Below are positions 11,865-23,465 of a stretch of DNA of 64,000 nt, one piece after another. The DNA lies in NCBI GenBank assembly GCA_948474755.1, contig CAOLHI010000746.1, positions 186,001 through 250,000 of the forward strand, written 5' to 3'. Source of the stretch: Ctenosaura bakeri. Its lineage: Eukaryota > Chordata > Lepidosauria > Squamata > Iguanidae. The notes under the pieces were generated by a model. That model did no database searches. It was not told the origin of the DNA and worked only from the letters and a program-made list of their open reading frames with translations. Within the stretch, counting starts at the first letter, position 1; each line of letters begins with the position of its first letter. The translations under genes and the position numbers were made by a program.

Positions 11865-12185
11865 CTATAGACCCTTGTGGCTTTTACCACAAGATGTAGT
11901 GGTGGCTGCCAATTTAGACAGTTTAAAAGGGATTTAGACAATTCATGGAGGGTAAGGTGATCATGGCCACTAGACACAATAGCTATATTTTATCTTTACT
12001 GATAGAAACATTATGCACTCACTACTGTTACTAGGTAACATAGCCAGGCAAGCAAGCAAATTGCACTCAAATTTGCAGTCTTTGGACTTTCCATTGACAT
12101 CTACTTGATCACTGTGGCAACAGACTAGACACTAAACAGACAGACTAGACAGGCCTTTGGTCTGATCCAGGAGGAATCTTCATAT
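11865..12185 (+). mobile_element. Old CR1/L3-type LINE 3' fragment
   Basis: Contains accacaagatgtagtggtgg, aaaagggatttagacaattc and, near the end, cctttggtctgatccag, in the order of the C-terminal and 3' UTR region of a diverged CR1-like family. The same blocks recur at 23195-23455. Heavily decayed. Confidence 0.55.
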
Positions 12186-13972
12186 ATATCTTTCTTATGC
12201 TGTTTCTTGCACTTTGAGGCAAGAAAAGCTGCTCTGTTTGCTTATATATACCACGAGCTTTCATAGCTGAATGATAGGATTTGCAGTGTTTTACTTCCAC
12301 ACTGTACAGCAGCAGAAAAAATTCAGTGGGTACACAAAGAAGTGGGAGAGATCCGTAATGAACAACAGTGCATACAGACCAAGGAAAGCCATAGTAATCT
12401 GTTAAAGAAAGACGAAAAAACAGAGACCTGTAGCACACCAAAGAATAATACATTTATTCCAGCATTAGCTTCCATGATATAGCTCCCAGCATCAGACAGA
12501 CACATGAACTATCTCACCAAATGTAATGTACATGGCAGAATGCACATGGTTGGAAGAGGAATTTTGTAGACAATGAAGTCAGAGGGGAATGCAGAAGGTT
12601 CTGATAGTGACAATAACCTCATCTCTTGTCACTGTCAGTACTGTTGGTATGTTCTTTCACTCTGTCTACAGTGTGCAGTCTTTAAGACAGACAGAAACAT
12701 ATTTCCCAAAAACGTATTATTTATCATAAATATTTACACTTCAACATTTAGGATAATGTGCTCCCAAGGCAGCTTCCAATAAAAAGTGAAAACGTATACA
12801 CACACAAATCCAGAAGAAGGGAGGAAGGCTGGATTGTGTATGCAGAAAGTGAACACCAGGTATTCGTAGTCTGTGTGATAGGACTGTTCATATTACAGAA
12901 ACTTGCTTTAGCCAATAGCAACAAGTTGTCACATAAGCAACTTTCTTGGAATTTAAATGCAGCATCATTTTCTTCCTATTTTTCTCTCAAGAGTTAAAGG
13001 ACCTTTTCCCTTGCTCCACCAAAGAAGTGGGGCTTATACCATTGCTATGCAACTGGGATGATACTGCTGCTTTTTTCACTTCCACCTTGATCCCATGTGA
13101 TTGCTTCCACTTTAGCCTTCTTGCACCAGTGGCAATTTGGGACAGCCAGTCATTACATCATCCACAAATGTTTCCCCACCCCTATCCTAATTTGGCCATT
13201 TTCCTCATTTTCTCTGCTCTAATTTTCTTGCCTTTTAAAAAAAGAAATCACTGCTATAACTGTGGTAGTGTGACATTCCTTCAACGCGATCTAATAGGCT
13301 CCCTTGCTGTTGTACCATTATAGCAGTAGATAGCAAGAAATTTATTTTAAAAAGGAGGGAGAAGAGGAAGAGGGGGAGGGGGGATTTATGGTAACCCCCA
13401 CAGGCAAGGCTTTGTTCATAGTGTGTACAGTCCTCCCTTCCACATCACCTACCAGAAATAAAGTAAGAATGAGGAGAGCAGGAAAAACCTTGACTAACCA
13501 AAACATACATGCCCAAAGCATGTGCATCTCATCCCAAAATTATGATACTTCTGAAAGAGATCCTTCATGCCAGTAAAACATTCAGAATAATACTGTGACC
13601 TGGGATGGTGGCAAAACCTGAGATTATATCAGGAGGAAAATGGAACAGCAATAATGGCATGCAAAAAGCCCCCCCTCACCAGCTAATCCTGTACCACCTA
13701 TGTTCCAGTATAAAAGCTTTGTGTAACCATGACCTTATATATTTCTCTTCCCATCGTTGCATCCTTTTATGCTGCCTTCACTATACTTTCTTGACAGTCA
13801 TCTGAGTATATTGGCCATTATAATACATGAGTACTGCTTTCCAGACAGAGAACAGATAGAATATGTATGTATCACTCGACAAAGTTGCACATATGCTGTA
13901 ATTCTTTATGAGCTCCCTGCTCTAGGAATAACACACAATATGCTATTGGTAGAAGAATGCTTCTTCCTCATA
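12186..13972. other. Unassigned sequence
   Basis: No recognised gene or repeat. The 125-codon frame at 12946-13323 has no identifiable domain and no supporting splice structure. Confidence 0.4.
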
Positions 13973-14171
13973 GCCTTATTGCACTATACTGTTATAATGC
14001 TGTATTTTGCTTTAACAGTTCTGAGGCTTATAGTTTAGTGAGGGCCAGAAGCATTATCTCTCGGAATTCTAAATGCCTCTCCCTAAACCACAAATCCCAG
14101 GATTCCATATGATGTTGCCACGGCAGTCAAAGTGAAATACAATGCCATAACAGTGTGGTATGATAGGGCCC
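13973..14171. mobile_element. Palindromic MITE, family A variant
   Basis: A diverged relative of family A. The arms carry actatactgttataatgctg and, inverted, caatgccataacagtgtggt. The centre keeps tagtttagtgagg and ccctaaaccacaaatcccag. The right end is gggccct. It resembles the copies at 31619 and 16186 more than the main group. Confidence 0.65.
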
Positions 14172-15416
14172 TCAAAATTCCAACGCTAGATTTTAAAAGA
14201 GTACTTTCTTAAGCTGTTGTGTCTTCAAAGGTATGCTTGAAGAGAAAGAACTGAGTAAGATTTCAGTGATTGGAATAGCTCTTCTTGCTGCCTTGCATAG
14301 TCCTTCAACTACCCACAGCTAGCAAGAGCAGAATAAATTATGCAAAATACTAAAAATTGTAGAATCAATAATGAAAAATGAAATGAATCACAGGAATTTT
14401 GCTCGGTTTTCATATTTTATAAATATTTATGTATTTAGTTAGTTAGTTAGTTAGTTAGTTCAAGGTATGGATTCCGCGACAAAATTATTTTAGGTGTGCA
14501 TTACATACAGACCTAACAGTGGAGAGCAGAGCCGACAAGACCAAGTGTTCTGTATTGCAGGAATGTATATTTCCCTACACGCAACCACACTCAGAAGTAG
14601 CTAAGGTATAACGTGCAAAGTAACCATCAATCTAACAGACAGACCTATAAGTGTTTTGGCTTTCAAGAGAACATAATATCTTATTAGGAAATAATTCTGC
14701 AAGAGTTACCCTTGAAGCACAGCAATTGGCCTAAGGCACTTTTGAAAATCTTGCTCCATAGGTTTAATGCAATTTTCAATAAGCTTGTTGCTTAAAAAAA
14801 AAATGGAAAGAGAAGCAATGATTCTGAAGTTAGGTAAAGCTTAGCTCCTATTTGTTGTCAAGGCACCTTTAGGACATAGTGCATATTCTTATTTGGAGAA
14901 AGATCTGATTTTCTGTGCTTAACAAAATCTTGAGTGACAGCAGAACCTACAAGCATTCTTAGACAAATGGATGTCTTGTAATCCCACACCAACTACCATT
15001 ATAGCCATTCTGCTGTAGTTGTTAACAAATATTTGAGCTTGAGCTTGGGGTGATCAAAACCCAGCGTCTAATTTCTCCTCAGCCACAAAGCTACTCTTGT
15101 AATTAACAGATAGTAATCCAAGGGCAGCCAGCCATATTCCCAGCTCGTAAGCATGCCTTACAGCCTCTCTTCATCTACAAATTACATTCAAGCAGCCCTG
15201 CCTGATAAGTACAGCCTCGCCCTTCACTCCACCTACCCACTAGAATGCCACTAATGAAGACACATCTGCATGGCTCCAGCTAGTTGACCCAGGTTGAACT
15301 GTCTCATCTTCTGGGTCTCCCTTGGTTTCCTCTCACTACACCCTTGGTCCTACAAGCCCTTTTGTACTTTTCTGCAAAGACTCTCACTCCACATCCATTC
15401 CCTTGGAGATATTCAG
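14172..15416. other. Unassigned sequence
   Basis: No recognised gene or dispersed repeat apart from the GTTA microsatellite at 14434-14460. Confidence 0.4.
14434..14460 (+). repeat. (GTTA)n microsatellite
   Basis: About six consecutive GTTA units. Confidence 0.95.
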
Positions 15417-15615
15417 GGCCTTTCCACACTACACTGTTCTGTGCCATTTTTCCACTTTCAACATCCTATGGAAACCTGGGGTTTGCAGTTTAGAGACGGG
15501 CATTTACAATTCTCAGCCAGAGAGCTCTTTGGCCTCAGTAAACTGCAAAGCCCAGAATTCCACAGGATGTTGAAAGTGGAATAGTAGCAGTATAACAGTA
15601 TAATGTGGAAAGTCC
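15417..15615. mobile_element. Palindromic MITE, family A, copy 3
   Basis: Begins ggcctttccacactacactg, ends with the inverse, tataatgtggaaagtcc, and has the standard palindromic interior with gccagagagctctttggcc. Its flanks do not give an unambiguous target duplication. Confidence 0.82.
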
Positions 15616-16185
15616 TTCATTCTCAAAGAATTCCTTTCTGTTTTGTTTGATTTGTAGCAATGTCTGGAAAGTTCTGATGGTGGCATTCTGCACTGGATTT
15701 GAACCTTAGGGGAAGATTTAGTAAGGAAAATGGCTTCTCCACTGTTGATATATTGTTTAATGTTCTATAAACCCGTGAATAAGTTACCTGGCCTGCAGAA
15801 TTACCTTGTACCTGTGAGGTGAGACAAACATTTTGGCAGAAGAGAACATTGTCAAAATAACCCATTCATTGTGGCTTATTATAGATTATTGACAAGATAC
15901 AGCAAAATAACATGAATTTCAGGTGCTGAGAGACAGTGTTTGAGAAAGATACTGTTGCACAGCTTCTTCTTTGAACAAGCCTATTTGCAACCAGGCTGTG
16001 AAAACCAGGCAAGAGGTTGGAAGATCTTCAAACACAGTTTGCTATTTCATATCAGGTCAGACATTAACACCAATATTTGCTGCTCTGATTAGCAGTAGTT
16101 CGCTAGGATCTCAAAGCAGCAAGGAATCTTACCAATCACCTGCTGCCTAATTCTTTTTTTTGGGGCGGGGAGGACACAACTATGA
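15616..16185. other. Unassigned sequence
   Basis: Nothing recognised. Confidence 0.4.
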
Positions 16186-16320
16186 ATCTTATCACACTAA
16201 TTGTCACAGTGCTATATTCTACTTTAACTGCCATGGCAGCACCTGTGGAATTATGGGGTTTGTAGTTTAGTGAGGCCCAAGACCTCTCCAGCTGAGAATT
16301 CTAAATAGTTTCCTCACATC
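16186..16320. mobile_element. Family A variant MITE, truncated
   Basis: Only the left arm and loop are present: atcacactaattgtcacagt, then ggaattatggggtttgtagt and ccagctgagaattctaaat. The complementary right arm is missing, so the hairpin cannot form. Confidence 0.55.
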
Positions 16321-17029
16321 ACAGGACTCTTCGGCTTTGCCATCTGGACTGCCCCATGGGATACTGGCTGACAATCTGCAAGACCAATGAAAGGAAGGGA
16401 GGACATAGGCAAGTATAGGGTGACGGAGCGGTAGCACTAGTGGGCCAGGACCATTCAATTTTTTGGGCTTCAAAGAAAAGGAAGAGGACTAGTTGGACCA
16501 TTTGTTTGACCAAGATTCAGATGTCTGGAGTCTCAGGACACATTTTGTTGTACATTTTAAATATACGGGGTCAGATCCTGAGAAAAGATTGAGGATTTAT
16601 ATTTATATTTCAATGAGGCTCCTTAAGGATACCTTGGATGCCCCTAAACATATTGTGGCAGTGATCCAGCTACCAGGATCTAGATAAATAGATATCTGTT
16701 TGGCATCCGAAAGGGTATAGAGGGAATTTTGGATGCATTGCAAAAGGGTGAAACATTTGAGCCTAGAGCTGCTGGAAGAATATGAGATGGTCCCTCTATT
16801 TAGGGGTGATATGAAGATATTGACCATAAGGTTCAGAACCACCACCATCCTGGCCAAGGTGTAGCTAGTTGGGTATCCAAATACACTACTATAATGACGG
16901 GGCAGATAAGAAGGAAGACAAACAGAGTTATTGGACTGGAGAATACAGGAGTATGGTCTCATTTAAAAATGAAGATCCTGAGTACAGGCATGGAAAGATA
17001 CCTACCTATTTTTTTCCTGGAGAACAATA
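16321..17029. other. Unassigned sequence
   Basis: No recognised feature. The 119-codon minus-strand frame at 16603-16962 has no known domain. Confidence 0.35.
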
Positions 17030-19736
17030 GGGGGATCACCAAGTACAGCCCAGAAGTGGACACAGTATTCCAGATGACGTCTAACCAAAGCAGAATAGAG
17101 TGGTACCATTACCTCCTTCAATCTAGACACCATACTCCTGTTGATGCAACCAAAAATCACATTGGCTTTCTTGGCTGCCGCATCACACTGCTTGTGTTCA
17201 GCTTGTGATCTACTAAGACTCCTAGATCCCTTTCTCACCTATTGTTATCCAGCCACATATCCCACATCCCATATTTGTGCATTTTGTTGTTTCTGCCTAG
17301 GTCTAGGACCTTACATTTCCCTCTGTTGAAATTCATTTTGTTAGTTTTGGTCCAGCTCTCCAATCTGTTAAGGTCGTTTTGAATTTTGATCCTGTCCTCT
17401 GGCATATTAGCAAGCCCTCCCAATCTGGTGTTATCTGCAAATGTTATCAGCATGCCCTTTATTCCTTCATCGAAGCCATTGAATAGCACTGGGCCCAGGA
17501 CTGAACCCTGTGGCACCCCACTAGTTACTTCTCTCCAGGATGAAAAGCAGTCATTGGTGAGCACCTTTTGGGTTTGGTCAGTCAACCAATTACAAATCCA
17601 CCTGACAGTACACTGTCTAGCCGGATTTTACTAGCTTCTTTGCAAGAACATCATGGGGAATTTTGTCAAAGGCCTTACTGAAATCAAGATATGCATTCCC
17701 TCCATCTATCAAGCTTGTAACTCTATTGTAAAAAGAGATAAGATTAGTCTGGCATGGCTTATTTTTGAGAAATCCATATTGACCTTTAGTGATTATGGCA
17801 TTGCTTTCTAAATAATTACAAACTGACTGTTTAATGATCTGCTTTAGGATCTTTCCTGGTATTGATTGCAGGCTGACCAGGCGATAATTATTTCGGTCCT
17901 CCTTTTTTCCCTTTTTGAAGATGGGGACAACATTTGCCCTCCTCCAGTCTGCTGGGACTTCTGTTCTCCAAGAGTTCTCAAAGATTATTTTGAGTGGTTC
18001 TGAAATGACTTCTACCACTTCTTTTAATATCCTTGGATGTAATTCATCTGGCCCTGGAGACCTGAATTCATCTCATGTAGCCAGGTATTCCTGTACTACT
18101 TCCCTACCTATTCTGTGCTGCATTTCCCTCATTTCCCCACCTGTTCCCCACCCCCTAGGTTGTGTACTTCTATCCTTTTGAGAGAAAATTGAGGCAAAAG
18201 AGGTGTTAAGCAGTTCTGCCTTTTCTCTTTCCCCTGTTAGTAATTGGCCATCTTCTCCATGCAGCAATCCTATCATTTCCTTCTTTTTCATTTTGCTGTG
18301 GACATATCTAAAGAAGCCCTTTTTATTGTTTTTAATGTCTCTAGCAAGCCTGAGTTCATTCTGTGCTTTACCTTTTCTGACCTTCTCCCTACATATCCTG
18401 GATATTTGTTCGAATTCCTCTTTGGTGATTTTACCATTCTTCCATTTCCTGTACATGTTTCTTTTAACACTTAGCACAGCTGAGAGTTCTTTTGTCAAAC
18501 ATTCTGGTTTCTTTAGACACCTGCCATTTTTCCTTCTTATTGGCACAGTTTTAAATTGTGCCTTCAGTATCTCACTTTTAAGAAACTCCCAGTCGTCATA
18601 AACTCATTTCTCTTTCAGTATTCTTGACCACAGAGTTTCAGCCAGTAACTCTCTAAGTTTACAAAAATCAGCTTTTTTAAAGTCTAGAATGCATGTCTAG
18701 CTACACTTGACTTTTCCTTCCCACTAAATGACAAATTCCAATACAGCATGGTCAGTCTCCCCTAAGGATCCCACCACTTCCACCTCATTAACAAGGTTAT
18801 CCCTTTCAGTCAGGGTCAGATCTAAAACAATGGATCCCCTTATCACCTCTTCTACTGTCTGGACCATGAAATTGTCAGCAAGGCAGGCAAAGAACTTATT
18901 GGATCTTGTGGTCTTGGTCAAGTTTGACTGCCAACATATATCAGGATAATTGAAGTCTCCCATTACTACTGCATCTCTCCTTTTTGAATGTGTGGTCATC
19001 TGCTCCAGGAAGGCATCATCCAAGTCCTCAGGCTGGCTTAGAGGTATGTAGTATACCCCCACAATAACATCCCTATTGTTCCTTGCTTCCTTAATTCTTA
19101 CTCAGATGCTTTTGACCTGGCTTCCTGATTTTAAATCACGAATCTCCTCACAGGTGAAAACATCTGACATATAAACCTGCTCCTCCTCCTTTCTTGTTTG
19201 GTCTGTTTCTGCAAAATAGGTTATACCCTCCTATTCGTACATTCCAATCATGAGACTCACCCCTCGGGTTTCAATGATGCCTATTAAATCATATTTATTT
19301 TGTTGTACCAAGAGTTCAAGTTCATCTTGCTTATTTCTCATGCTCTGTGCATTAGTGTAGAGACACTTAAGACCATATGCCCTTCCCACAAGTCCTTTAC
19401 TAAAGTCGCCTTTCCTCCTACTGTTGGTCTTTAGTACTTCTTGGCCTGGTCTATCTATATCATTTGGTCTTTTTCACCCAGCACTCACTGGATCCTTGCC
19501 CTGAATAATGTCTTCCTCCCCAGCTAAATTAAGTTTAAGGACCTCCTGATCCACTTTGTGAGATTGTTAGCAAAAACACTCTTGCCAGTGGGTGTGAGGT
19601 GCAGCCCATCCATTGCCAGGAGGCCATCTTCATGGAAATGCAGACTGTGGTCCAAAACCCCAAATTTTTCCCTTGTTTCTGTCTCTGGTGGAAATTGTAG
19701 CAAGGAACTGACAGACAGAATGTGAAAATAAAACAC
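17030..19736 (-). mobile_element. Long decayed CR1 LINE lacking its 3' end
   Basis: The longest LINE here, about 2.7 kb, read right to left. Near 19590-19540 is DGLHLTPTGKSVFANN, resembling the catalytic Asp-His block of the SGNH-esterase-like ORF1 product known in some CR1 elements. The endonuclease domain follows, with YTNAQSMRNKQDELEL and DLIGIIETRG (about 19370-19265), VVMGDFNYPDICW (about 18970) and GETDHAVLEF. A linker precedes the RT fingers (WRRANVVPIFKKGKKEDRNN, near 17960). The palm has [12 protein letters not shown] (near 17515), then FADN in place of the family's F/YADD catalytic box. Translation stops matching after EYCVHFW near 17045, so the 3' UTR and terminal repeat are absent. 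Several stops and frameshifts make it inactive. Confidence 0.88.
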
Positions 19737-19839
19737 TAGAGAAAATTAGAGGAGTATAAAATATTAGGTTTATCGTTCTCAAAACTTTTAGGTAGGAAAA
19801 GAATGGCATCTATGGTTAAAAAAAATTAAGGAATATTTT

Positions 19840-20110
19840 GACAAATGGAAACTATGGAAATTGAATTTTTACCAAAAGAAGGTATATATAAAAACTTACA
19901 TCATGCCTCTGACCTTAAATTTGACCACAGTTTATCCACTCCCACAAATGTGCTGAAGGAAGCTGAGAAATTGGTCTTCCAATTTCTCTGGGAAACAGTT
20001 GGATTTCCCATGGCTCAGGTAATGACCTGTAGGAAAAAGGAACAAGGAGGGCTTGACCTACTTGCATTGCACCTGAAGTTTCTGGCTACTTTTTCTGAGC
20101 CAGAACATTG
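19840..20110 (+). mobile_element. L1/Tx1-clade LINE RT C-terminal remnant
   Basis: The translation contains EKLVFQFLWETVGFP, then TCRKKEQGGLDLLALHLKF. This pattern of a FxW motif, a basic linker and a GGL-D/G-L motif marks the thumb/C-terminal region of L1- and Tx1-type reverse transcriptases. No flanking domains are identifiable, and the call rests on this short match. Confidence 0.5.
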
Positions 20111-20501
20111 GAAAATTTAGCCAATGGGTTCATTGGCAGGCAGGCCTAGATGGGTGAGCTGGTCTTTTTGCAGGGCACTGAGTGAATGAGAGCTGGGCTG
20201 AGAAGTGGTAGAGAGAGCAGCCGGTGCCTTTCTGGGTGACAGACACGAGATAACCTGACCCTGTCTTTCTCAGGGAAGTATATGGGCAGATTCAGAATAC
20301 CACACCCACCATTTCCCAGTGTACAAAATGTTTCAAGTCTCTGATAAACACCACTTTTGCCTAAAACCACACCGGTAATTCCTCAAGGTAAAGGTTTTGG
20401 GTAACTGTAAGGAAATATTAAATTGATGCCACTAAAGAAGCAAAGGCAATAATGGAGATCCCAGAAGGAGAACAATCTCTTGTTGAATCCAGTTTTCTGG
20501 A

Positions 20502-20582
20502 GTTGTTGTCATTGTTGTGTGCCTTTAAGTCATTTTTGACTTATGGCAACCCTAAGGTGACTCTTCCACAGGGTTTCACTTG
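20502..20582 (-). mobile_element. tRNA-type SINE 3' half, inverted copy
   Basis: The + strand reads gttgttgtcattgttgtgtg, then cctttaagtcatttttgact, the complement of the SINE tail. It abuts a second copy in the opposite orientation. Confidence 0.75.
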
Positions 20583-20730
20583 CTCAGCACCAGAGAAAGG
20601 CAAAAGCAAACTTCTCTGAGCAAATGTTGCCAAGAAAAAACCATAATAGAGTCACCCTAGGGTTGCCATAAGTCAAAAATGACTTGAAGGCACACAATAA
20701 CAACAGTAACAACAGCAACAACAACAATTA
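20583..20730 (+). mobile_element. tRNA-type SINE 3' half, direct copy
   Basis: Carries cagagaaaggcaaaagcaaa, ttgccaagaaaaaaccat, the tail gtcaaaaatgacttgaaggc and an AAC-rich end. The tRNA-like head is missing. Together with 20502-20582 it forms an inverted repeat with arms of about 60 bp. Confidence 0.8.
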
Positions 20731-21622
20731 CTTCTCTTAATCTGAATACTATAGTTCTTCTGATGCGCCTCAAATTGCATCAGTTTTTTTGCCACTGCAT
20801 TATACTGTTGCCTCATGCTTAACTTGTGGTCTACTAACTTATATCCTGTTCACATGTTCTGCTGTCAAGTCAAGTGTCACCCAACCTATATTTGTACATG
20901 TGAGTTGGAACTCTTGGTTTGTTTGTTTGTTTGTTTTTGTTCTGTCCCAGTTCTCCAATCTGTTGAGATTATCTTGAGTCCTGATTCCATGTTCTAAAGT
21001 GTAACCTACACCTCCAAGTTTAATATCATCTGCAGATTTAATGAGCATGTCCTCTATTCCTTCATTCAAATTATTTAAAAGATTTTGAACCCAGAACAAA
21101 ACAGAACACTCCAGCATCCCAGTTCTCCTCAGGTGATGAGGAACAATCAGTGGGCACTCCATGAACCAGCTACAAATCCACTTAACTGTAGAATCATCTA
21201 ACTCATATTTTACCAGTTTATCTGCAAAACTATCATGGGGGATCTTCTCAAGGGACATACTTCCACAGCACCCTCCTGATGTACCAAGCATGTACTTTGT
21301 CATAGAAAGAGATAAATTAGTCTGGCATGTATTATTTTTGAAAAATACTCTGGCGTTCAGTAATCATGAAACTCTTCACTGATTATTTAATTATCTGTTC
21401 TAGAAACTTTCCCTGTATGCATGTCAAGCTGACCAAATAGCATCTGCTCAAAGACTTTCCTCTCTTCCACCTTTTTGAAGATGGGGACATTTACCTACCT
21501 CCATTCTACCAAGACTTTTCTTGATCTTCAAGAATTCTAAAAGATTCTTGACAGAAAATGAGATTATATTTACAAGTTCCTATAGAACCCTTGGATGCAG
21601 TTCATTTGGTCGTAGAGACTTG
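20731..21622 (-). mobile_element. CR1 LINE RT fragment, old (part 1)
   Basis: Minus-strand frame with KIPHDSFADKLVKYELDDST, then NNLNEGIEDMLIKSADDIKL, containing the RT palm ADD, and LEHGIRTQDNLNRLENW. It parallels the copies at 17.0-19.7 kb and 40.4-41.5 kb but is more diverged. It is interrupted at 21623 by a family A MITE and resumes at 21824. Confidence 0.82.
20918..20937 (+). repeat. (GTTT)n short microsatellite
   Basis: About five GTTT units, inside the CR1 fragment. Confidence 0.85.
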
Positions 21623-21823
21623 GGCCATTTCCGCACTACAGTGTTAAACTGCTGCTATTCCACTTTCAATGCCCTGTGGAATTCTGGGGTTTGTAGTTTA
21701 CTGAGACCAAAGAGCTCTTTGGTGAGAATTTGAAGTGCCCTTCCCTAAACTACAAACCCCAGAATTCAATAGGAGGTTGATAGCGGAATAGCAGCACTTT
21801 AACACTGTAGTGCAGAAATGACC
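21623..21823. mobile_element. Palindromic MITE, family A, copy 4, inserted in CR1
   Basis: Begins ggccatttccgcactacagt and ends gtagtgcagaaatgacc. TTG occurs on both sides (21620-21622 and 21824-21826). The CR1 sequence reads through if the MITE and one TTG are removed, so this insertion is well defined. Confidence 0.88.
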
Positions 21824-21920
21824 TTGCATTCATCAACAGTAGCTTGGTGTTCATGTATACATTTTTACCTCCTCACTGTAAAATTTATTCTGCTCTCAGC
21901 AGGCTATACACTAGTGCCCC
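21824..21920 (-). mobile_element. CR1 LINE fragment (part 2)
   Basis: Continues the CR1 copy at 20731. The stretch cattcatcaacagtagcttg parallels gaattcatctcatgtagcc in the CR1 at 18065. It fades out by about 21920. Confidence 0.55.
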
Positions 21921-22869
21921 TTCTTTTTAGTACGATCAGACATTTCCTTATTGCCCACTGCTTCCAAATCGGGTACTTAATTTTTGTTATTGCCATCTCC
22001 AAAGACCACGCATCCTATTATATCTAAATCTTTACTTGAATGCCAAAAAAGGCTGTAATCCTGTACCAACAGACACAGTGTAAAGTTCTAGACAAAACTA
22101 CACTCCATATCCCCTTTTCCCTCTCTTAAAATTTATCTGTCTCTTGCTGTCCCCACAACACAGTCTTGTAGTGGTTGGTAGAGAAGGAGGAAGCCAAGAA
22201 GTATCTGGCTATGTCCCTGGAGCCAGATGCACAATGATGATGTCATCCTCTGTGATGTCCAGAATACCTTGGGGGGGTAGGGGTAGTCATTGGATGAGGA
22301 AGCTGCTGAATTCATTGTTCTGCAATTACTAAAAAAAGACACCTGACAGTTTTACTCAGGTGTTTGTGATGAACAGCATGCCAGCCTAATATGAACTTAG
22401 GCCCTTGTCACCTTCCATTACTCTCCAACAGGACGGCCATTTTAGTGTCACCATAAAAATAGGGCAATAGATCATGCAGATTTACATGATATTTGCATGT
22501 GTTAATTTTTATATATTGGTCAGTCTATTTCAATGGATCCATTGAAATCAGTTGATACTTAGTTCAGACTAATTTAGATTAGGCTGGAGTCTACCTTAAC
22601 TCTCTTTGATATCAGTAAGTCTGCTCTAGTTATGAATAAGTCTGGCTCCAATTCAATGACTATAATTGAAATAATAGAAATAGACGATGTCTGACTATAG
22701 TGGGAAAAAATGTGACCGGGTGGCCTATTTACTCTTCAGATGTTAACTCTTGATAGGCAACTGCAAGGCTCCTGATCTTCCCTCTTACACTTCCCTAAAG
22801 TTAGGAAAGGAATGAAAATGAGCCTGTTGATATCATACTATCCATCAGGCAATCACAAGCGGAATGCTG
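21921..22869. other. Unassigned sequence
   Basis: No gene or known repeat recognised. Confidence 0.4.
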
Positions 22870-23465
22870 TGTCTTCTTCTGATCGCCACACCTCAGAAAG
22901 GTTATTGTGAAATAGTCAAAAGTGCAGAAGAGAGCAATCATAATGGATCACAGAGCCAGAGCAGCTCCCAAATATAGACAGGCAACCACACGGGGCAGGG
23001 GAGTTAGTGTTCTTAAAATGTGTAAGGGAAGACATGATTGAGTTGCACAAAGTAATGCATGATTAGAGATAGCAGATACAGATACACAGAGAGAGAGAGA
23101 ACACTTGGTGGAACCCAGGATCAAACTGTGAAACTGCATAATGGGAGGTTCCAGACAGGTTAAAAAGAAGTACTGTTTCATATAGCACCCAATTAAACTT
23201 TAGAATCTGATACCACAGGATGTTGCAAGGGTCAAAAAGATTTAAAAGGAATTTAGATCAATTCATGGATATGATGGCTATTACAGAAATATATTCATCA
23301 TCAGGGTCTATATGCCTCTTAATACTAGTTGCTGGGCAACAGGAAAAGGGTACTACTGAATTTGTACCTTCCTTAGGAACATCACAGAGGGATTGGCTGG
23401 GTATTGTGGGGAAAAATGCTCCACTAGATATGTCTTTGGCTTGATCCAGCACAGCTGTTCTCACA
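22870..23465 (+). mobile_element. Old CR1/L3-type LINE 3' portion
   Basis: A diverged copy of the family seen at 11865. It has tgtaagggaagacatgattg, the block accacaggatgttgcaaggg followed by aaaaggaatttagatcaatt, and ends ggcttgatccagcacagctg. The layout matches the ORF2 C-terminus plus 3' UTR. No frame is intact. Confidence 0.6.
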
